Origin: Caulobacter segnis
GTDB lineage: Bacteria > Pseudomonadota > Alphaproteobacteria > Caulobacterales > Caulobacteraceae
Length of the DNA: 64,000 nucleotides
Assembly: GCF_029543125.1 (NCBI RefSeq)
Contig: NZ_JARQWW010000004.1
Span: forward strand, 314,501-378,500
Direction of reading: 5' to 3'
The notes under the pieces were generated by a model that did no database searches, was not told the DNA's origin, and was given only the letters and a program-made list of their open reading frames with translations. A program made the translations under genes and the position numbers. Positions 26,372 to 34,517 of the stretch are shown in pieces (within the stretch, counting starts at the first letter, position 1; each line of letters begins with the position of its first letter).

Positions 26372-27153
26372 TCGCTCCGATCAACCGCGACGACCTCAAA
26401 CGCGCGCTCCTGGTGGCGGGCGTCACCGGGGCGGCCACCTTCGTCTGGCCCGCCATCGCCCTGGCCCAGAGCCTGAACGTCAACCTGGGCACCGGCGCGG
26501 GCCTGACCGAGCGCGTGGTCCAGCTCATGGGCCTGCTGACGGTCCTGTCGCTGGCGCCGTCCATCGTCATCATGACCACCTCCTTCGTGCGGATCACGGT
26601 GGTGCTGTCCCTGCTGCGCACCGCGCTCGGCACCCAGCAGGCGCCGCCCAACTCGGTGCTGGTCAGCCTGGCGCTCTTCCTGACCGCCATCGTCATGCAA
26701 CCGACCTTCCAGCGGTCCTATGACGAGGGCATCCGCCCCCTGCTCGACAACCAGATGGAGCTGCCTCAGGCCTTCGACGCCGCGGCCGATCCGGTAAAGA
26801 GCTTCATGCTGAGCCAGGTGGACCGCGAGGACCTGGCCCTGTTCGTGCGCCTGTCGAAGATTCCCCGACCGGCCACAGCTCAGGACACGCCCCTGCGCGT
26901 GGTCACGCCCGCCTTCATGATCAGCGAACTGAAGCGCGCCTTCGAGATCGGCTTCCTGCTGTTCATCCCCTTCCTGGTCATCGACCTGGTGGTGGCCAGC
27001 GTGCTGATGAGCATGGGCATGATGATGCTGCCGCCGGCGGCGATCTCGCTGCCGTTCAAGCTCATCTTCTTCGTGCTGGTGGACGGCTGGCGGCTGGTCT
27101 GCGGCAGCCTGGTGGAAAGCTTCACGCGCGGCCCGCCGGCGCCGGGAGGCTGA
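26368..27153 (+). CDS. fliP: Flagellar export gate protein FliP
   Basis: A 261-residue FliP with a cleavable signal-like N-terminus ending AIALAQ, then four membrane segments. The central block SIVIMTTSFVRITVVLSLLRTALGTQQAPPN (over residues about 68-98) and the C-terminal VASVLMSMGMMMLPPAAISLPFKLIFFVLVDGW region are diagnostic. It forms the pentameric core of the export gate with FliQ and FliR, which are on the opposite strand here. It starts with GTG in a GTGA overlap with fliO. Confidence 0.96.
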   Translation: MIAPINRDDLKRALLVAGVTGAATFVWPAIALAQSLNVNLGTGAGLTERVVQLMGLLTVLSLAPSIVIMTTSFVRITVVLSLLRTALGTQQAPPNSVLVSLALFLTAIVMQPTFQRSYDEGIRPLLDNQMELPQAFDAAADPVKSFMLSQVDREDLALFVRLSKIPRPATAQDTPLRVVTPAFMISELKRAFEIGFLLFIPFLVIDLVVASVLMSMGMMMLPPAAISLPFKLIFFVLVDGWRLVCGSLVESFTRGPPAPGG

Positions 27154-27477
27154 CACTCTATCCCCTCGCCCCCCTCTGGGGAAGAGGAGACGACTTATCC
27201 CCCTCCTCCGAACCTCCCGTAACCTTCGCTTATCTCCCCGCATGGGAGGGCGCGTGGCCACGTGCTGTCGTTGCGGGAAGAGCGGGCTCCCCCTGGAGGC
27301 CGACGACGCCGGGTTTCCTGTCTCATCGAAGGCGTCGATCGCAGCGTTCACGACAAGGACCCGCGCGGAGCGTTGGACGATCTATTCCTGTCCACTCCAA
27401 CCCAAATCGAGAGCCGTTCGACGCTCCGCCGCCCTCCCAACCTTGCGGGTTCATGCCCGTGGGGGTGCTTTCGCGCG
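27154..27477. other. Intergenic stretch after fliP with no convincing gene
   Basis: This stretch between fliP and the repeat element has short open frames on the plus strand but no ribosome site, no recognisable protein and no conserved motif. It contains C-rich and G-rich runs such as CCCCCTCTGGGGAAG that may form weak hairpins acting after fliP. It looks like decayed or repeat-derived sequence. Confidence 0.5.
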
Positions 27478-27600
27478 CCTCCCTCTCCCTTGATGGGAGA
27501 GGGATCGAGGGTGAGGGTGTTTGCGGCCGTTCCGCCGCAACGAACCCAACCCCCGCATCACCCCCATCCCTGCCCTTCCCCATCAAGGGGGAAGGACCCC
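27478..27600. repeat. Palindromic MITE-like intergenic element
   Basis: A self-complementary element of about 120 bases. At its left end CCCTCTCCC-TTGAT-GGGAGAGGG forms a nine-base stem. An inverted, slightly changed version with CCCTTCCCCATCAAGGGG stands at the right end, and the centre has TTGCGGC-CGTTCC-GCCGCAA. The whole could fold as one cruciform. It ends exactly at the stop codon of the minus-strand gene, between two convergent operons, so it may act as a bidirectional terminator. Confidence 0.7.
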
Positions 27601-30465
27601 CTAGGCCTTCTTCGCCGCCGGGGCCTTGGGCGCAGGCGGCTTGGCGCGGAAGCGCTCTTTCATCTTGGTGACCCAGCCGGAGAAGGCGTCGCCGTCGGCG
27701 GCGATGCGGCTGAAGTCGCTGGCGGAGGCCACGTCGCCCTCGGGACCGGCCAGGGCCACGCGCAGGGCGTCGGGGTTGCGGGCCTGCTCCACCATCGGCG
27801 TGTAGCGGTCGCGCAGGCGGTTCAAGCCCGCTTCGTCCCCGGCCAGGCTGTAGGCGACGGCGGCGCGCAGCAGCTTGCCCTCCTCATCGGCGCCGAGCGC
27901 CGATTCACTCTTCCAGCGCTCGCCCAGCGAAGTCTCCAGCATCTGGCCGACGGTGGGCCAGTCGCGCTGCTTCCAGGCGGCCTCGGCGCGGACGTCGGCG
28001 GCTTCGCGGGAACGATCGTTCTCGATCATCTCGAGACCCGCATCGGTGCGGCCCAGCATGATCATGGCGCGGGCGGTGATCAGGCGACGGTCGGCGTTGA
28101 GCGCAGTCGGCAGGATCGTGGTGCGGCTTTCGTTGATGGTCCGCAGCGCCTCTTCCGGCTTGCGGTTCATCAGATAGATGACCGCCAGGTCGGTGGCGAT
28201 CTGCGACCTGGCGACCCCGTCCAGTCGGTTGTCGACCTGATACTTCAAAAGGTCCCCGGCTTGGTCCAGCAGATCCACGTCCACCAGGCGGCGGACCAGA
28301 TTGCGCACCATCAGGTCACCGTCGGCGCCGATGGGGGTCAGATCCTTGAAATCGTAGAACAGGGCCAAGGCCTGGACCGGCTGCAGGCCATCGGCCATGC
28401 CGTCGAGGAACAGGGCGCGGAAAGCGTCGGACAGGTCCGCCTGCAGCAGGCGCGCCTCCGGATGGTCCGGCAGCTTCTGGCCGGCGGAGCGAAGCGCCTC
28501 GAGTCCGTCCCGGTAGCGACCTTGCCCCAGATAGAGCGCGCCAAGGGTGCGGATGGTCTTCAGCTCGGTGGCGTCGCCGCGCCAGCGGTAGCGAAGCTGA
28601 TCATAGACCGCCGCGGCCTTGTCGGCCGGCATCTTGCCGTCCTCGTACTGGATGCGCGTGGCGTTCAGCAGGGCTGGCGCCGCCAGGCCGTCCAGCGGGG
28701 CGGTCGCCACGGCCTTGAAGACGTTGAGCGCCCGCTTGCGGTCCCCTTCGGCTTCGAACAGGCGGGCCTGCACCAGACGCACCTTCAGCTGCTCTTCAGC
28801 CGGAATGGTGTTGGCCAGGGCCGCGGCGATGCTTTCGCGGGCGGAGATCAGGTCGCCCTGCTCGAGGGCGGCCTCGGCGTCTGCGGCGGCGAACCGCGCC
28901 TTCCACACCGGAGAAAAATGCTCGAAGGCCGGCGTGCCCTGTTCGAACATCTTGCGGGCCGTGGTCCAGTCGCCGGCTTTGGCGGCGGCGTAGCCGCGCC
29001 ACATGGAAGACGAAGCCTCCCCCAGCAGGACGGGGGCCGACAGGTCAGTCTCCCCCTCGGCGTAGCGGCCGACCATGATCCGGGCCAGCCCGCGCAGACC
29101 ACGGAACTCGGCGTCGCCCATCAGGCTCTGCCGGCTGCGGGCGGCGGCGTTGAGCACGCCGATCGCCTCGTAGCCGAGATCATTGCCGACCAGGAACCGG
29201 GCCAGGGCCAGGCGGGCGGCGACCGGTGCGTCCTTGCCCGGCGCGCGCGCCTGAGCCACCTCATCGGCGGCCGCGTCCTGCAGGGCGTTGTAGCGGGCCA
29301 GAAACCTGCCCTTGTCGGTGCGGCCCCAGGTCTCGTCGATCAGGGCCGGCATGCCCGCGGGCTGCGGCACATCCAGGCTGGCCTCGGCCTGCGGCTGGGC
29401 CGTGGATGGCGAAAGAGCCAAGCCCCTGGGCCGGCCGATCCGGACCAGATCGCCCTCGACCGAGAAATTCAGATCGCCGGCATGGGGCTCGATCGCCAGG
29501 CCCTGGCTGGAGGGCAGGACCGCCAGCTGGACGAACTCGCGACGAACCGCGACACCCTTGGCAGGCGCCATGGCCGGCACGACGGCCAGGCGATCGCCGA
29601 CAGCGGGATCGTCGATCCAGATGGCGCGGCTGGCGCCAGAAAGCTCGGCCTTCAGGCCCGCGGGCGCGGCCTCCAGATCACGCTCGACCGACACGCCGCC
29701 CGCGCCGCCGCGCTGCGGGCCAAGAGCGATGGTCCAGCGCGGCCCCTCACCGCTTGCCTGGGCGGTCACGCTCTCGGGCGCGACGATGCGCAGGGCGGCG
29801 AAACCCTCCCCCTGGACAGGCTCCAGGCGGGCGTACTGCGCGGTGCTGCGCGCAGCGCCGGAGACGTCGAGCCGCGCGGGGGCGTCGAACACCACCCAGA
29901 TCGCCTCGCCACGTCGAAACACCGCCGCCGGGGTCGGGGCGTTCCAGTCCACCACCAGGCGGGTCTGCAAGCCGGCCACTTCCGATCGGACGCGAACGAC
30001 GCCGCCGGCGGGAACGGGATTGACCTTGGGCGCCTCGGCCGGCTTGGCGGCCTCCGCCACCTTCGGCGGGGCGGCAAACAGATTTACGAAGGTCTGGCCG
30101 TCGGCCTGACCGACCCTGGCCTCGGCGTCGTCGGCCAGGGTCAGGGCGATCTCAAGCCGGCCGCCCACATCGCGGCTCTCGACCTTCTTCAGCCACTTGG
30201 GCGGGAAGGCCTTCAGCGAGGCGATGTCGGGCTTGGCTCCGCGGCTGAACCGCAGGGTCAGCACCTGCCCTTCGCGCTTGGAGGAGACGCTGGTGCGGCC
30301 GGTCCAGTTGAACTCAAGCCGCGTGAAATCCTTGGCCTGGGCCACCCGCACGTCCAGCGGGCCGCGCGCATCGGTCTTGGCCGGCGCAGCGGCGCCGGCT
30401 GGAACGACAGTGGCGGCGATGCAGACCGCCGCCACTCCGCCGCGCAGGACCGTGCGCAGGCTCAT
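27601..30465 (-). CDS. Large exported repeat protein of the flagellar operon, unknown function
   Basis: A 954-residue protein with a signal peptide (MSLRTVLRGGVAAVCIAATVVPAGAAA over residues 1-27). Residues about 40-135 look like an AMIN-type beta domain (FTRLEFNWTG, KREGQVLTLRFS). The C-terminal two thirds, from about 380 on, are a run of Ala/Leu-rich helical pairs of TPR type (ALNVFKAVATAPLDGLAAP, LGALYLGQGRYRDGLEALRSAG). It is the last gene of fliL-fliM-pflI-motE-like, two bases after the latter. Such a protein could be a periplasmic scaffold for the basal body or stator, but this is inference from its place and fold only. Confidence 0.6.
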   Translation of the reverse strand: MSLRTVLRGGVAAVCIAATVVPAGAAAPAKTDARGPLDVRVAQAKDFTRLEFNWTGRTSVSSKREGQVLTLRFSRGAKPDIASLKAFPPKWLKKVESRDVGGRLEIALTLADDAEARVGQADGQTFVNLFAAPPKVAEAAKPAEAPKVNPVPAGGVVRVRSEVAGLQTRLVVDWNAPTPAAVFRRGEAIWVVFDAPARLDVSGAARSTAQYARLEPVQGEGFAALRIVAPESVTAQASGEGPRWTIALGPQRGGAGGVSVERDLEAAPAGLKAELSGASRAIWIDDPAVGDRLAVVPAMAPAKGVAVRREFVQLAVLPSSQGLAIEPHAGDLNFSVEGDLVRIGRPRGLALSPSTAQPQAEASLDVPQPAGMPALIDETWGRTDKGRFLARYNALQDAAADEVAQARAPGKDAPVAARLALARFLVGNDLGYEAIGVLNAAARSRQSLMGDAEFRGLRGLARIMVGRYAEGETDLSAPVLLGEASSSMWRGYAAAKAGDWTTARKMFEQGTPAFEHFSPVWKARFAAADAEAALEQGDLISARESIAAALANTIPAEEQLKVRLVQARLFEAEGDRKRALNVFKAVATAPLDGLAAPALLNATRIQYEDGKMPADKAAAVYDQLRYRWRGDATELKTIRTLGALYLGQGRYRDGLEALRSAGQKLPDHPEARLLQADLSDAFRALFLDGMADGLQPVQALALFYDFKDLTPIGADGDLMVRNLVRRLVDVDLLDQAGDLLKYQVDNRLDGVARSQIATDLAVIYLMNRKPEEALRTINESRTTILPTALNADRRLITARAMIMLGRTDAGLEMIENDRSREAADVRAEAAWKQRDWPTVGQMLETSLGERWKSESALGADEEGKLLRAAVAYSLAGDEAGLNRLRDRYTPMVEQARNPDALRVALAGPEGDVASASDFSRIAADGDAFSGWVTKMKERFRAKPPAPKAPAAKKA

Positions 30466-30467
30466 GC

Positions 30468-31280
30468 TCAGCCTCGCGCCGCCGGTCGGCGTTGGGGCTG
30501 CTTCGCCGGGGCCTTGGCGGGCGCCTTCTTGGCGGCTTCCTCGGCCGCTGCGGCGTCCACGGCGGCTTGATCGCCCCCTGGCTTCAGGGCGGCGCGGCCC
30601 TTGTCCATGGCTTCGTTATTGAAGCGCCGGGAGAGGCTCTCGGTCAGCTGCTTGGCTTCCGACGGCGGCATGGCCGCCAGGATCATGGACAGCGACCGCT
30701 CCTTCATCTTCGCGGCGATCGGCAGGCGGACGGAATCGTCCAGCACCGCCAGACGGGCGGCGGCGTCCTTGGCCTTCATGGAGGAGAACACCGTCACCAT
30801 CTTGTCGGTCTCGACGGTGGTCTGGGCGTCACCCTGCTTGATGACGTCCTCCATCTTGTACTTCAGCGCCGTGAGCGTGTTGATCTTGGCGTCGAGCTTG
30901 GCCTCGGCGGCGGCGAGCAGCTTCAGCTGCACGTCCATGTCCTGCTCGCGGGCATCCAGCTGGCCGCTGCGGGCGCGCAGGCTCTGCAGGATGTTCAGCT
31001 CAGCCGGCGACAGGCCGGCCTCCTTGGCCAGGGCGGCGGCGCTGGGGCCGCAGGCGGCGACCGGGACCGGCTTGGCCTCGGCCTTTTCGGCCGGCTTTTC
31101 GGCCTCGGCGGCCTCTTCCTTCTTGTCCTTGGGCGCGACCTTGGAGGCCGCCTCCTCGGCGAAGGCGCGGGCGCCGGACGTCATGTCCGAAAAGGTTTTC
31201 GCCCCCGAAAGGGCGTTAAGGGCGAGCACGCCGACGGCGGCCACGCCGACCAATGGCAGAATGCGGGGAATGTTCTTCAT
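30468..31280 (-). CDS. MotE-like flagellar motility protein
   Basis: A 270-residue protein with a single N-terminal membrane segment (about residues 8-26), a charged Ala/Lys/Glu linker, then a coiled-coil region (ILQSLRARSGQLDAREQDMD, LAAAEAKLDAKINTLTALKY) and an MgtE-N-like helical part with LPIAAKMKERSLSMILAAMPPSEAKQLTESL over its second half. This resembles MotE, a periplasmic chaperone of MotC in rhizobia. Its C-terminus is a low-complexity Ala/Lys/Pro tail. It overlaps the end of the pflI-like gene by four bases and lies in the fliLM operon. A stator or basal-body role is likely, not proven. Confidence 0.7.
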   Translation of the reverse strand: MKNIPRILPLVGVAAVGVLALNALSGAKTFSDMTSGARAFAEEAASKVAPKDKKEEAAEAEKPAEKAEAKPVPVAACGPSAAALAKEAGLSPAELNILQSLRARSGQLDAREQDMDVQLKLLAAAEAKLDAKINTLTALKYKMEDVIKQGDAQTTVETDKMVTVFSSMKAKDAAARLAVLDDSVRLPIAAKMKERSLSMILAAMPPSEAKQLTESLSRRFNNEAMDKGRAALKPGGDQAAVDAAAAEEAAKKAPAKAPAKQPQRRPAARG

Positions 31281-31762
31281 CGCCGGCCTCCGGGTCGGAC
31301 TCCGAACCCGCCGGAGCCTGCCGGCGGGTCGAACAGATCATCATCATCGCCCCGGGGGCGTGAACGCGGGGTTTCCGCCGGGGGCGGCGGGCGATCGACC
31401 GCCGCGAAGGCTGCGCGCGCCGGCGTCATCGGCGGCACGGGCGGCGGGCGGTTGCTCGTCACCCTGGCGCTTTCGCCGCGCGCGGCCTGGGCCATGGACT
31501 TGTCCAGCTTGGCGGTCAGGACCCGGGCCTTCTCGATGCGGTCGGCGAGTTGCTCGGCGGCCTCGTCGGTGGCGGCGCGCAGATCGGCGAGCCCCTGCTC
31601 CGCCCGCTGGGCGGCGGCGTCGAGATCGACAACGGCCTTGGCGAAACCCTCGTGGCTTTCCTTCAGGGCCTTCAGCCGGCGCTCAAGGCGCATGCCGAAC
31701 ACCAGCGCCACGATCAGCAGGACCGCGAGCAGGATCTGGAGGGCGATGCCGGCGAGAGTCAT
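31277..31762 (-). CDS. pflI: PflI-like proline-rich bitopic membrane protein (DUF6468)
   Basis: A 161-residue protein: one membrane helix near the N-terminus (about residues 5-25), a predicted coiled coil (about 30-90, LERRLKALKESHEGFAKAV), then a Pro/Arg-rich cytoplasmic tail (RPPPVPPMTPARAAF, RPPPPAETPRSRP). This layout and its place directly after fliM match PflI, which in Caulobacter is needed for correct polar flagellum placement. The name rests on layout and context, not on an alignment. It begins ten bases after fliM and overlaps the MotE-like gene. Confidence 0.65.
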   Translation of the reverse strand: MTLAGIALQILLAVLLIVALVFGMRLERRLKALKESHEGFAKAVVDLDAAAQRAEQGLADLRAATDEAAEQLADRIEKARVLTAKLDKSMAQAARGESARVTSNRPPPVPPMTPARAAFAAVDRPPPPAETPRSRPRGDDDDLFDPPAGSGGFGVRPGGRR

Positions 31763-31772
31763 GGCCGGCTCC

Positions 31773-32888
31773 TCACTTGATCTTCTGGACGGCCTTGCGG
31801 GCCGAGGGGCCCAGGGCCGCCTCGCAACGCACGGCGATATTGTGGTTGCGCCGGCCCATGCGGCCGCGCGTCAGCGGGATCGAGCCGGAGCGCAGCTCCA
31901 CCAGGCTGTCGGGCGTGGCGTTGAGCATGATGGTGTCGCCGACCTTCAGGTCGAGCACCTTGCGCAGGTCCACCTGCTGTTCGTCGAGAACAGCGCGGAC
32001 CTCCATCTGGGTGGTCCACAGCTCCGTGGCCAGGTGGCCTTCCCAGATGTTGTCGCGCCCGAACTTCTCACCCATGAACTGCTGCAGCAGCATCTTGCGG
32101 ATGGGTTCGAGCGTGGCGTACGGCAGCAGCAGTTCGATGCGCCCGCCGCGGTCCTCCATGTCGATGCGCAGCTTCACCAGGATGGCGGCGTTGGCCGGCC
32201 TGGCGATGGCGGCGAAGCGCGGGTTGGTCTCCAGGCGGTCGAGGGTGAAGTTCACCGGATGCAGCGGCTCGAACGCCGTCTTGGCGTCCTGCAGCACCAC
32301 CTCGACCATCCGCTGGACCAGCACGCGTTCGATGGTGGTGTAGGGACGGCCTTCGATGCGCATGGCGGCGGTGCCGCGACGGCCGCCCAGCAGCACGTCC
32401 ACGATCGAATAGATCAGGTTGGAGTCGACGGTCAGCAGGCCGTAGTTGTCGAGCTCCTCGGCGCGGAACACCGACAGGATCGCCGGCAGCGGGATCGAGT
32501 TCAGATAATCGCCGAAGCGGATCGAGCTGATGTTGTCGAGGCTGACCTCGACGTTGTCGCTGGTGAAGTTGCGCAGGGACGTCGTCATCAACCGCACCAG
32601 GCGGTCGAAGACGATCTCGAGCATCGGCAGGCGCTCGTAGGAGACCAGGGCCGAGTTGATGATCGCCCGGATGCCGGTGCGGTCGTCATCGCTGTCCGTG
32701 GAGAAGTCGAAGCCCAGAAGGCTGTCGATCTCATCCTGGTTCAGGATGCGCTCGGCGCCCATCATGCCGTCACCGCCGCCGCTCAGGTCGTCGAGACCCG
32801 TCCAGCCTTCATCTCCCCCCGGCAGTTCGCCGGTGGCGTTGTCGGCGGCCCACTGGGCCATGGCGTCGTCGTCGATCTCGTCAGCCAT
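31773..32888 (-). CDS. fliM: Flagellar motor switch protein FliM
   Basis: A 371-residue FliM of the cytoplasmic C ring, where CheY-phosphate acts to change rotation. An acidic N-terminal extension leads to ERILNQDEIDSLLGF (about residues 45-59), close to the usual CheY-binding segment. The middle domain has GDYLNSIPLPAILSVFRAEEL, and the C-terminal SpoA domain has VDLRKVLDLKVGDTIMLNATPDSLVELR spread over the last 60 residues. It lies 26 bases after fliL in the same operon. Confidence 0.96.
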   Translation of the reverse strand: MADEIDDDAMAQWAADNATGELPGGDEGWTGLDDLSGGGDGMMGAERILNQDEIDSLLGFDFSTDSDDDRTGIRAIINSALVSYERLPMLEIVFDRLVRLMTTSLRNFTSDNVEVSLDNISSIRFGDYLNSIPLPAILSVFRAEELDNYGLLTVDSNLIYSIVDVLLGGRRGTAAMRIEGRPYTTIERVLVQRMVEVVLQDAKTAFEPLHPVNFTLDRLETNPRFAAIARPANAAILVKLRIDMEDRGGRIELLLPYATLEPIRKMLLQQFMGEKFGRDNIWEGHLATELWTTQMEVRAVLDEQQVDLRKVLDLKVGDTIMLNATPDSLVELRSGSIPLTRGRMGRRNHNIAVRCEAALGPSARKAVQKIK

Positions 32889-32914
32889 CGGGTGAATGCC
32901 AGCCAGGGCGAGCC

Positions 32915-33535
32915 CTAGTTGATCAGCATCTCCTCGATCAGGACGGCCTTCACCTGCGCCGGAGCGATGACCAGGTTGACCCGGCGCTGGATCTCCATGC
33001 GGAGCTGATAGCTGCCTTGGCTGCCGGACAGATCTTCAGGGCGCAGCTCGCGCAGGAACGACTGGAACATGTCCTGGAGTCTCGGCAGATTCGGCGTCAG
33101 CGTCTCGGCTGTCTCGGCGTCGGCGAGCTCCAGGGTGAGCTTCAGCTTCAGGAAGGATGGACGCCCCTCTGCCGACTGGATGTTCACGATGACGTTGGGC
33201 AGGGTGTAATAGACGACGCCGTTCGGCCCCTCGCGGATGGTGCCGACCTCGCCGCCTTCTGCGCCCTCCGCCTTGGCGCCCTCTTCGCCCTCGGCCTTCT
33301 TTTCTTCCTTTTTCTTCTCGTCCTTCTTGGCGTCCTTGCCCTCGGCGTGTTCGCCCTCGGGTTTCGGCTTGAGAAGGAAGAACGCGGCCGCGCCGCCCCC
33401 GCCCAGAACCAGGACGGCGGCCGCGATGATGATGATCAGAAGCGGGAGCTTTTTTTTCTTGGGCTTCGCGCCCTCGGCCCCTTCTTCGCCATCCTCGATG
33501 GCGTCGTCGGGCTCAGCCCCCTTGTCCTTGGCCAC
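32915..33535 (-). CDS. fliL: Flagellar basal body-associated protein FliL
   Basis: A 206-residue FliL, an inner-membrane protein that associates with the stator around the basal body. An acidic cytoplasmic start is followed by a KPKKKKLPLL anchor and one membrane helix (about residues 31-54), a Lys/Glu-rich linker and a periplasmic stomatin-like domain with YYTLPNVIVNIQS and FLKLKLTLELA. I prefer the GTG at 33535, which has AAGGAG six bases upstream, over an in-frame GTG eight codons earlier. It heads a five-gene minus-strand operon divergent from flgF. Confidence 0.92.
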   Translation of the reverse strand: MAKDKGAEPDDAIEDGEEGAEGAKPKKKKLPLLIIIIAAAVLVLGGGGAAAFFLLKPKPEGEHAEGKDAKKDEKKKEEKKAEGEEGAKAEGAEGGEVGTIREGPNGVVYYTLPNVIVNIQSAEGRPSFLKLKLTLELADAETAETLTPNLPRLQDMFQSFLRELRPEDLSGSQGSYQLRMEIQRRVNLVIAPAQVKAVLIEEMLIN

Positions 33536-33579
33536 GCGCGGCTCCTTGCATCTTCCCACTCTCTATTCACGCAGCTTGG

Positions 33580-33594
33580 TTAACGATCTGTTTT
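33580..33594. promoter_or_regulatory. Possible imperfect CtrA site before fliL
   Basis: TTAA-N7-TTTT lies about 45 bases upstream of fliL. It keeps one perfect half-site of the CtrA consensus and the right spacing. A second TTAAC half-site occurs at 33641. The fliLM operon is a class II operon in Caulobacter, so CtrA control is expected, but this match is weak. Confidence 0.3.
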
Positions 33595-33611
33595 TCCACA
33601 GCCGCCTCGCC

Positions 33612-33629
33612 ACTCGGCAAGTTTGTCGC
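33612..33629. promoter_or_regulatory. Possible FlbD enhancer (ftr-like) before flgF
   Basis: CTCGGCAAGTTTGTCGCA sits about 60 bases upstream of the sigma-54 promoter and resembles the CGGCAA core of ftr sites bound by the flagellar activator FlbD. The position fits an enhancer. The match is by eye only. Confidence 0.3.
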
Positions 33630-33680
33630 AGCGCGTCGCGTTAACTATTTTTATCGCTGATTTTATTGATCTTTTCGAAC

Positions 33681-33696
33681 TGGCCCGCCCCTTGCA
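33681..33696 (+). promoter_or_regulatory. Sigma-54 promoter for flgF-flgG-flgA-flgH
   Basis: TGGCCC-N5-TTGCA keeps the invariant GG at -24 and GC at -12 with the exact spacing of sigma-54 promoters. Transcription would start near 33706, some 40 bases before flgF. In Caulobacter the class III rod and L-ring genes use sigma-54 with FlbD, so the match agrees with context. Confidence 0.75.
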
Positions 33697-33746
33697 TGGC
33701 AGGTGGCGAGCAAATGGCGCATCTCGGCGCCGAGTCGGAGGCTTCG

Positions 33747-34505
33747 ATGGACAACTCGATGTATCTCAGCCTGTCGCGTCAGATGACGCTGCGGCGAGAA
33801 CTCGACATCGTGGCGAACAACATCGCCAACGCGGACACGGCCGGGTTCAAGATGGAGGAACTGCTGGTCAAGACCGAGGCGGTCGGCAAGGCCCGCACCT
33901 CGCAGGTCCAGGGACCGGTGAAGTTCGTCATTGATGACGGCATCACCCGCGATTTCGGCCAGGGCCCCCTGCGCAAGACCGGCGGCTCCTTCGACATCGC
34001 CATCGAGGGCCAGGGCTTCTTCACCGTCCAGGGACCGGCCGGCGATCCGCGCTACACCCGTGACGGCCGCCTGACCCTGAACCCCGAAGGCATTCTGGTC
34101 ACCCAGGCCGGCGCCCCGGTCCTTGGCCAGGGCAACGCCCAGATCAACATCGATCCCGCCCAGGGCGAGGTCTCCATCGGCAAGGACGGCACCCTGACCC
34201 AGACGAACCCCGAGACGGGCCAGGCCACCAACGTCGGCCGCCTCGCGGTGGTCCAGTTCGAGGATCGCTCCGCGCTGTCCAAGGAAGGTGACAACCTCTT
34301 CCGCAACACGTCCAACGCCCAGCCGATCCCCGCCGAGGACGCGCTTGTCCATCAGGGCATGGTGGAAGGCTCCAACGTCCAGCAGGTGGTGGAGATCACC
34401 CGCCTGATCGAGGTGACCCGCGCCTACGAGCGCTCGTCCAAGCTCGTCGACGGCAACAACGACCTGTCCCGGCGCTCCATCGAGCGCCTGGGCCGTCCGA
34501 ACTAA
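33747..34505 (+). CDS. flgF: Flagellar rod protein FlgF
   Basis: A 252-residue rod protein. It begins MDNSMYLSLSRQMTLRRELD and has the IVANNIANADTAGFK signature shared by rod, hook and hook-cap proteins, with a matching C-terminal helix (VEITRLIEVTRAYERSSKLVD). The start is set by GGAGG seven bases upstream; an earlier in-frame ATG at 33714 lacks such a site. It is the first gene of the sigma-54-driven operon and lies 12 bases before flgG. Confidence 0.95.
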   Translation: MDNSMYLSLSRQMTLRRELDIVANNIANADTAGFKMEELLVKTEAVGKARTSQVQGPVKFVIDDGITRDFGQGPLRKTGGSFDIAIEGQGFFTVQGPAGDPRYTRDGRLTLNPEGILVTQAGAPVLGQGNAQINIDPAQGEVSIGKDGTLTQTNPETGQATNVGRLAVVQFEDRSALSKEGDNLFRNTSNAQPIPAEDALVHQGMVEGSNVQQVVEITRLIEVTRAYERSSKLVDGNNDLSRRSIERLGRPN

Positions 34506-34517
34506 GGGAAGACCCAG

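Noticed and set aside
27242-27493. Open frame of 83 codons after fliP
   Set aside because: It runs into the repeat element, has no ribosome site and no motif.
27262-30570. Open frame of 1102 codons on the plus strand opposite the 954-residue gene
   Set aside because: Composition is that of an antisense shadow, rich in Gly/Arg/Gln/His with no fold signature, and it starts inside intergenic repeats.
30492-32918. Open frame of 808 codons opposite motE-like, pflI and fliM
   Set aside because: The minus-strand genes are certain from conserved motifs; this frame is their mirror.
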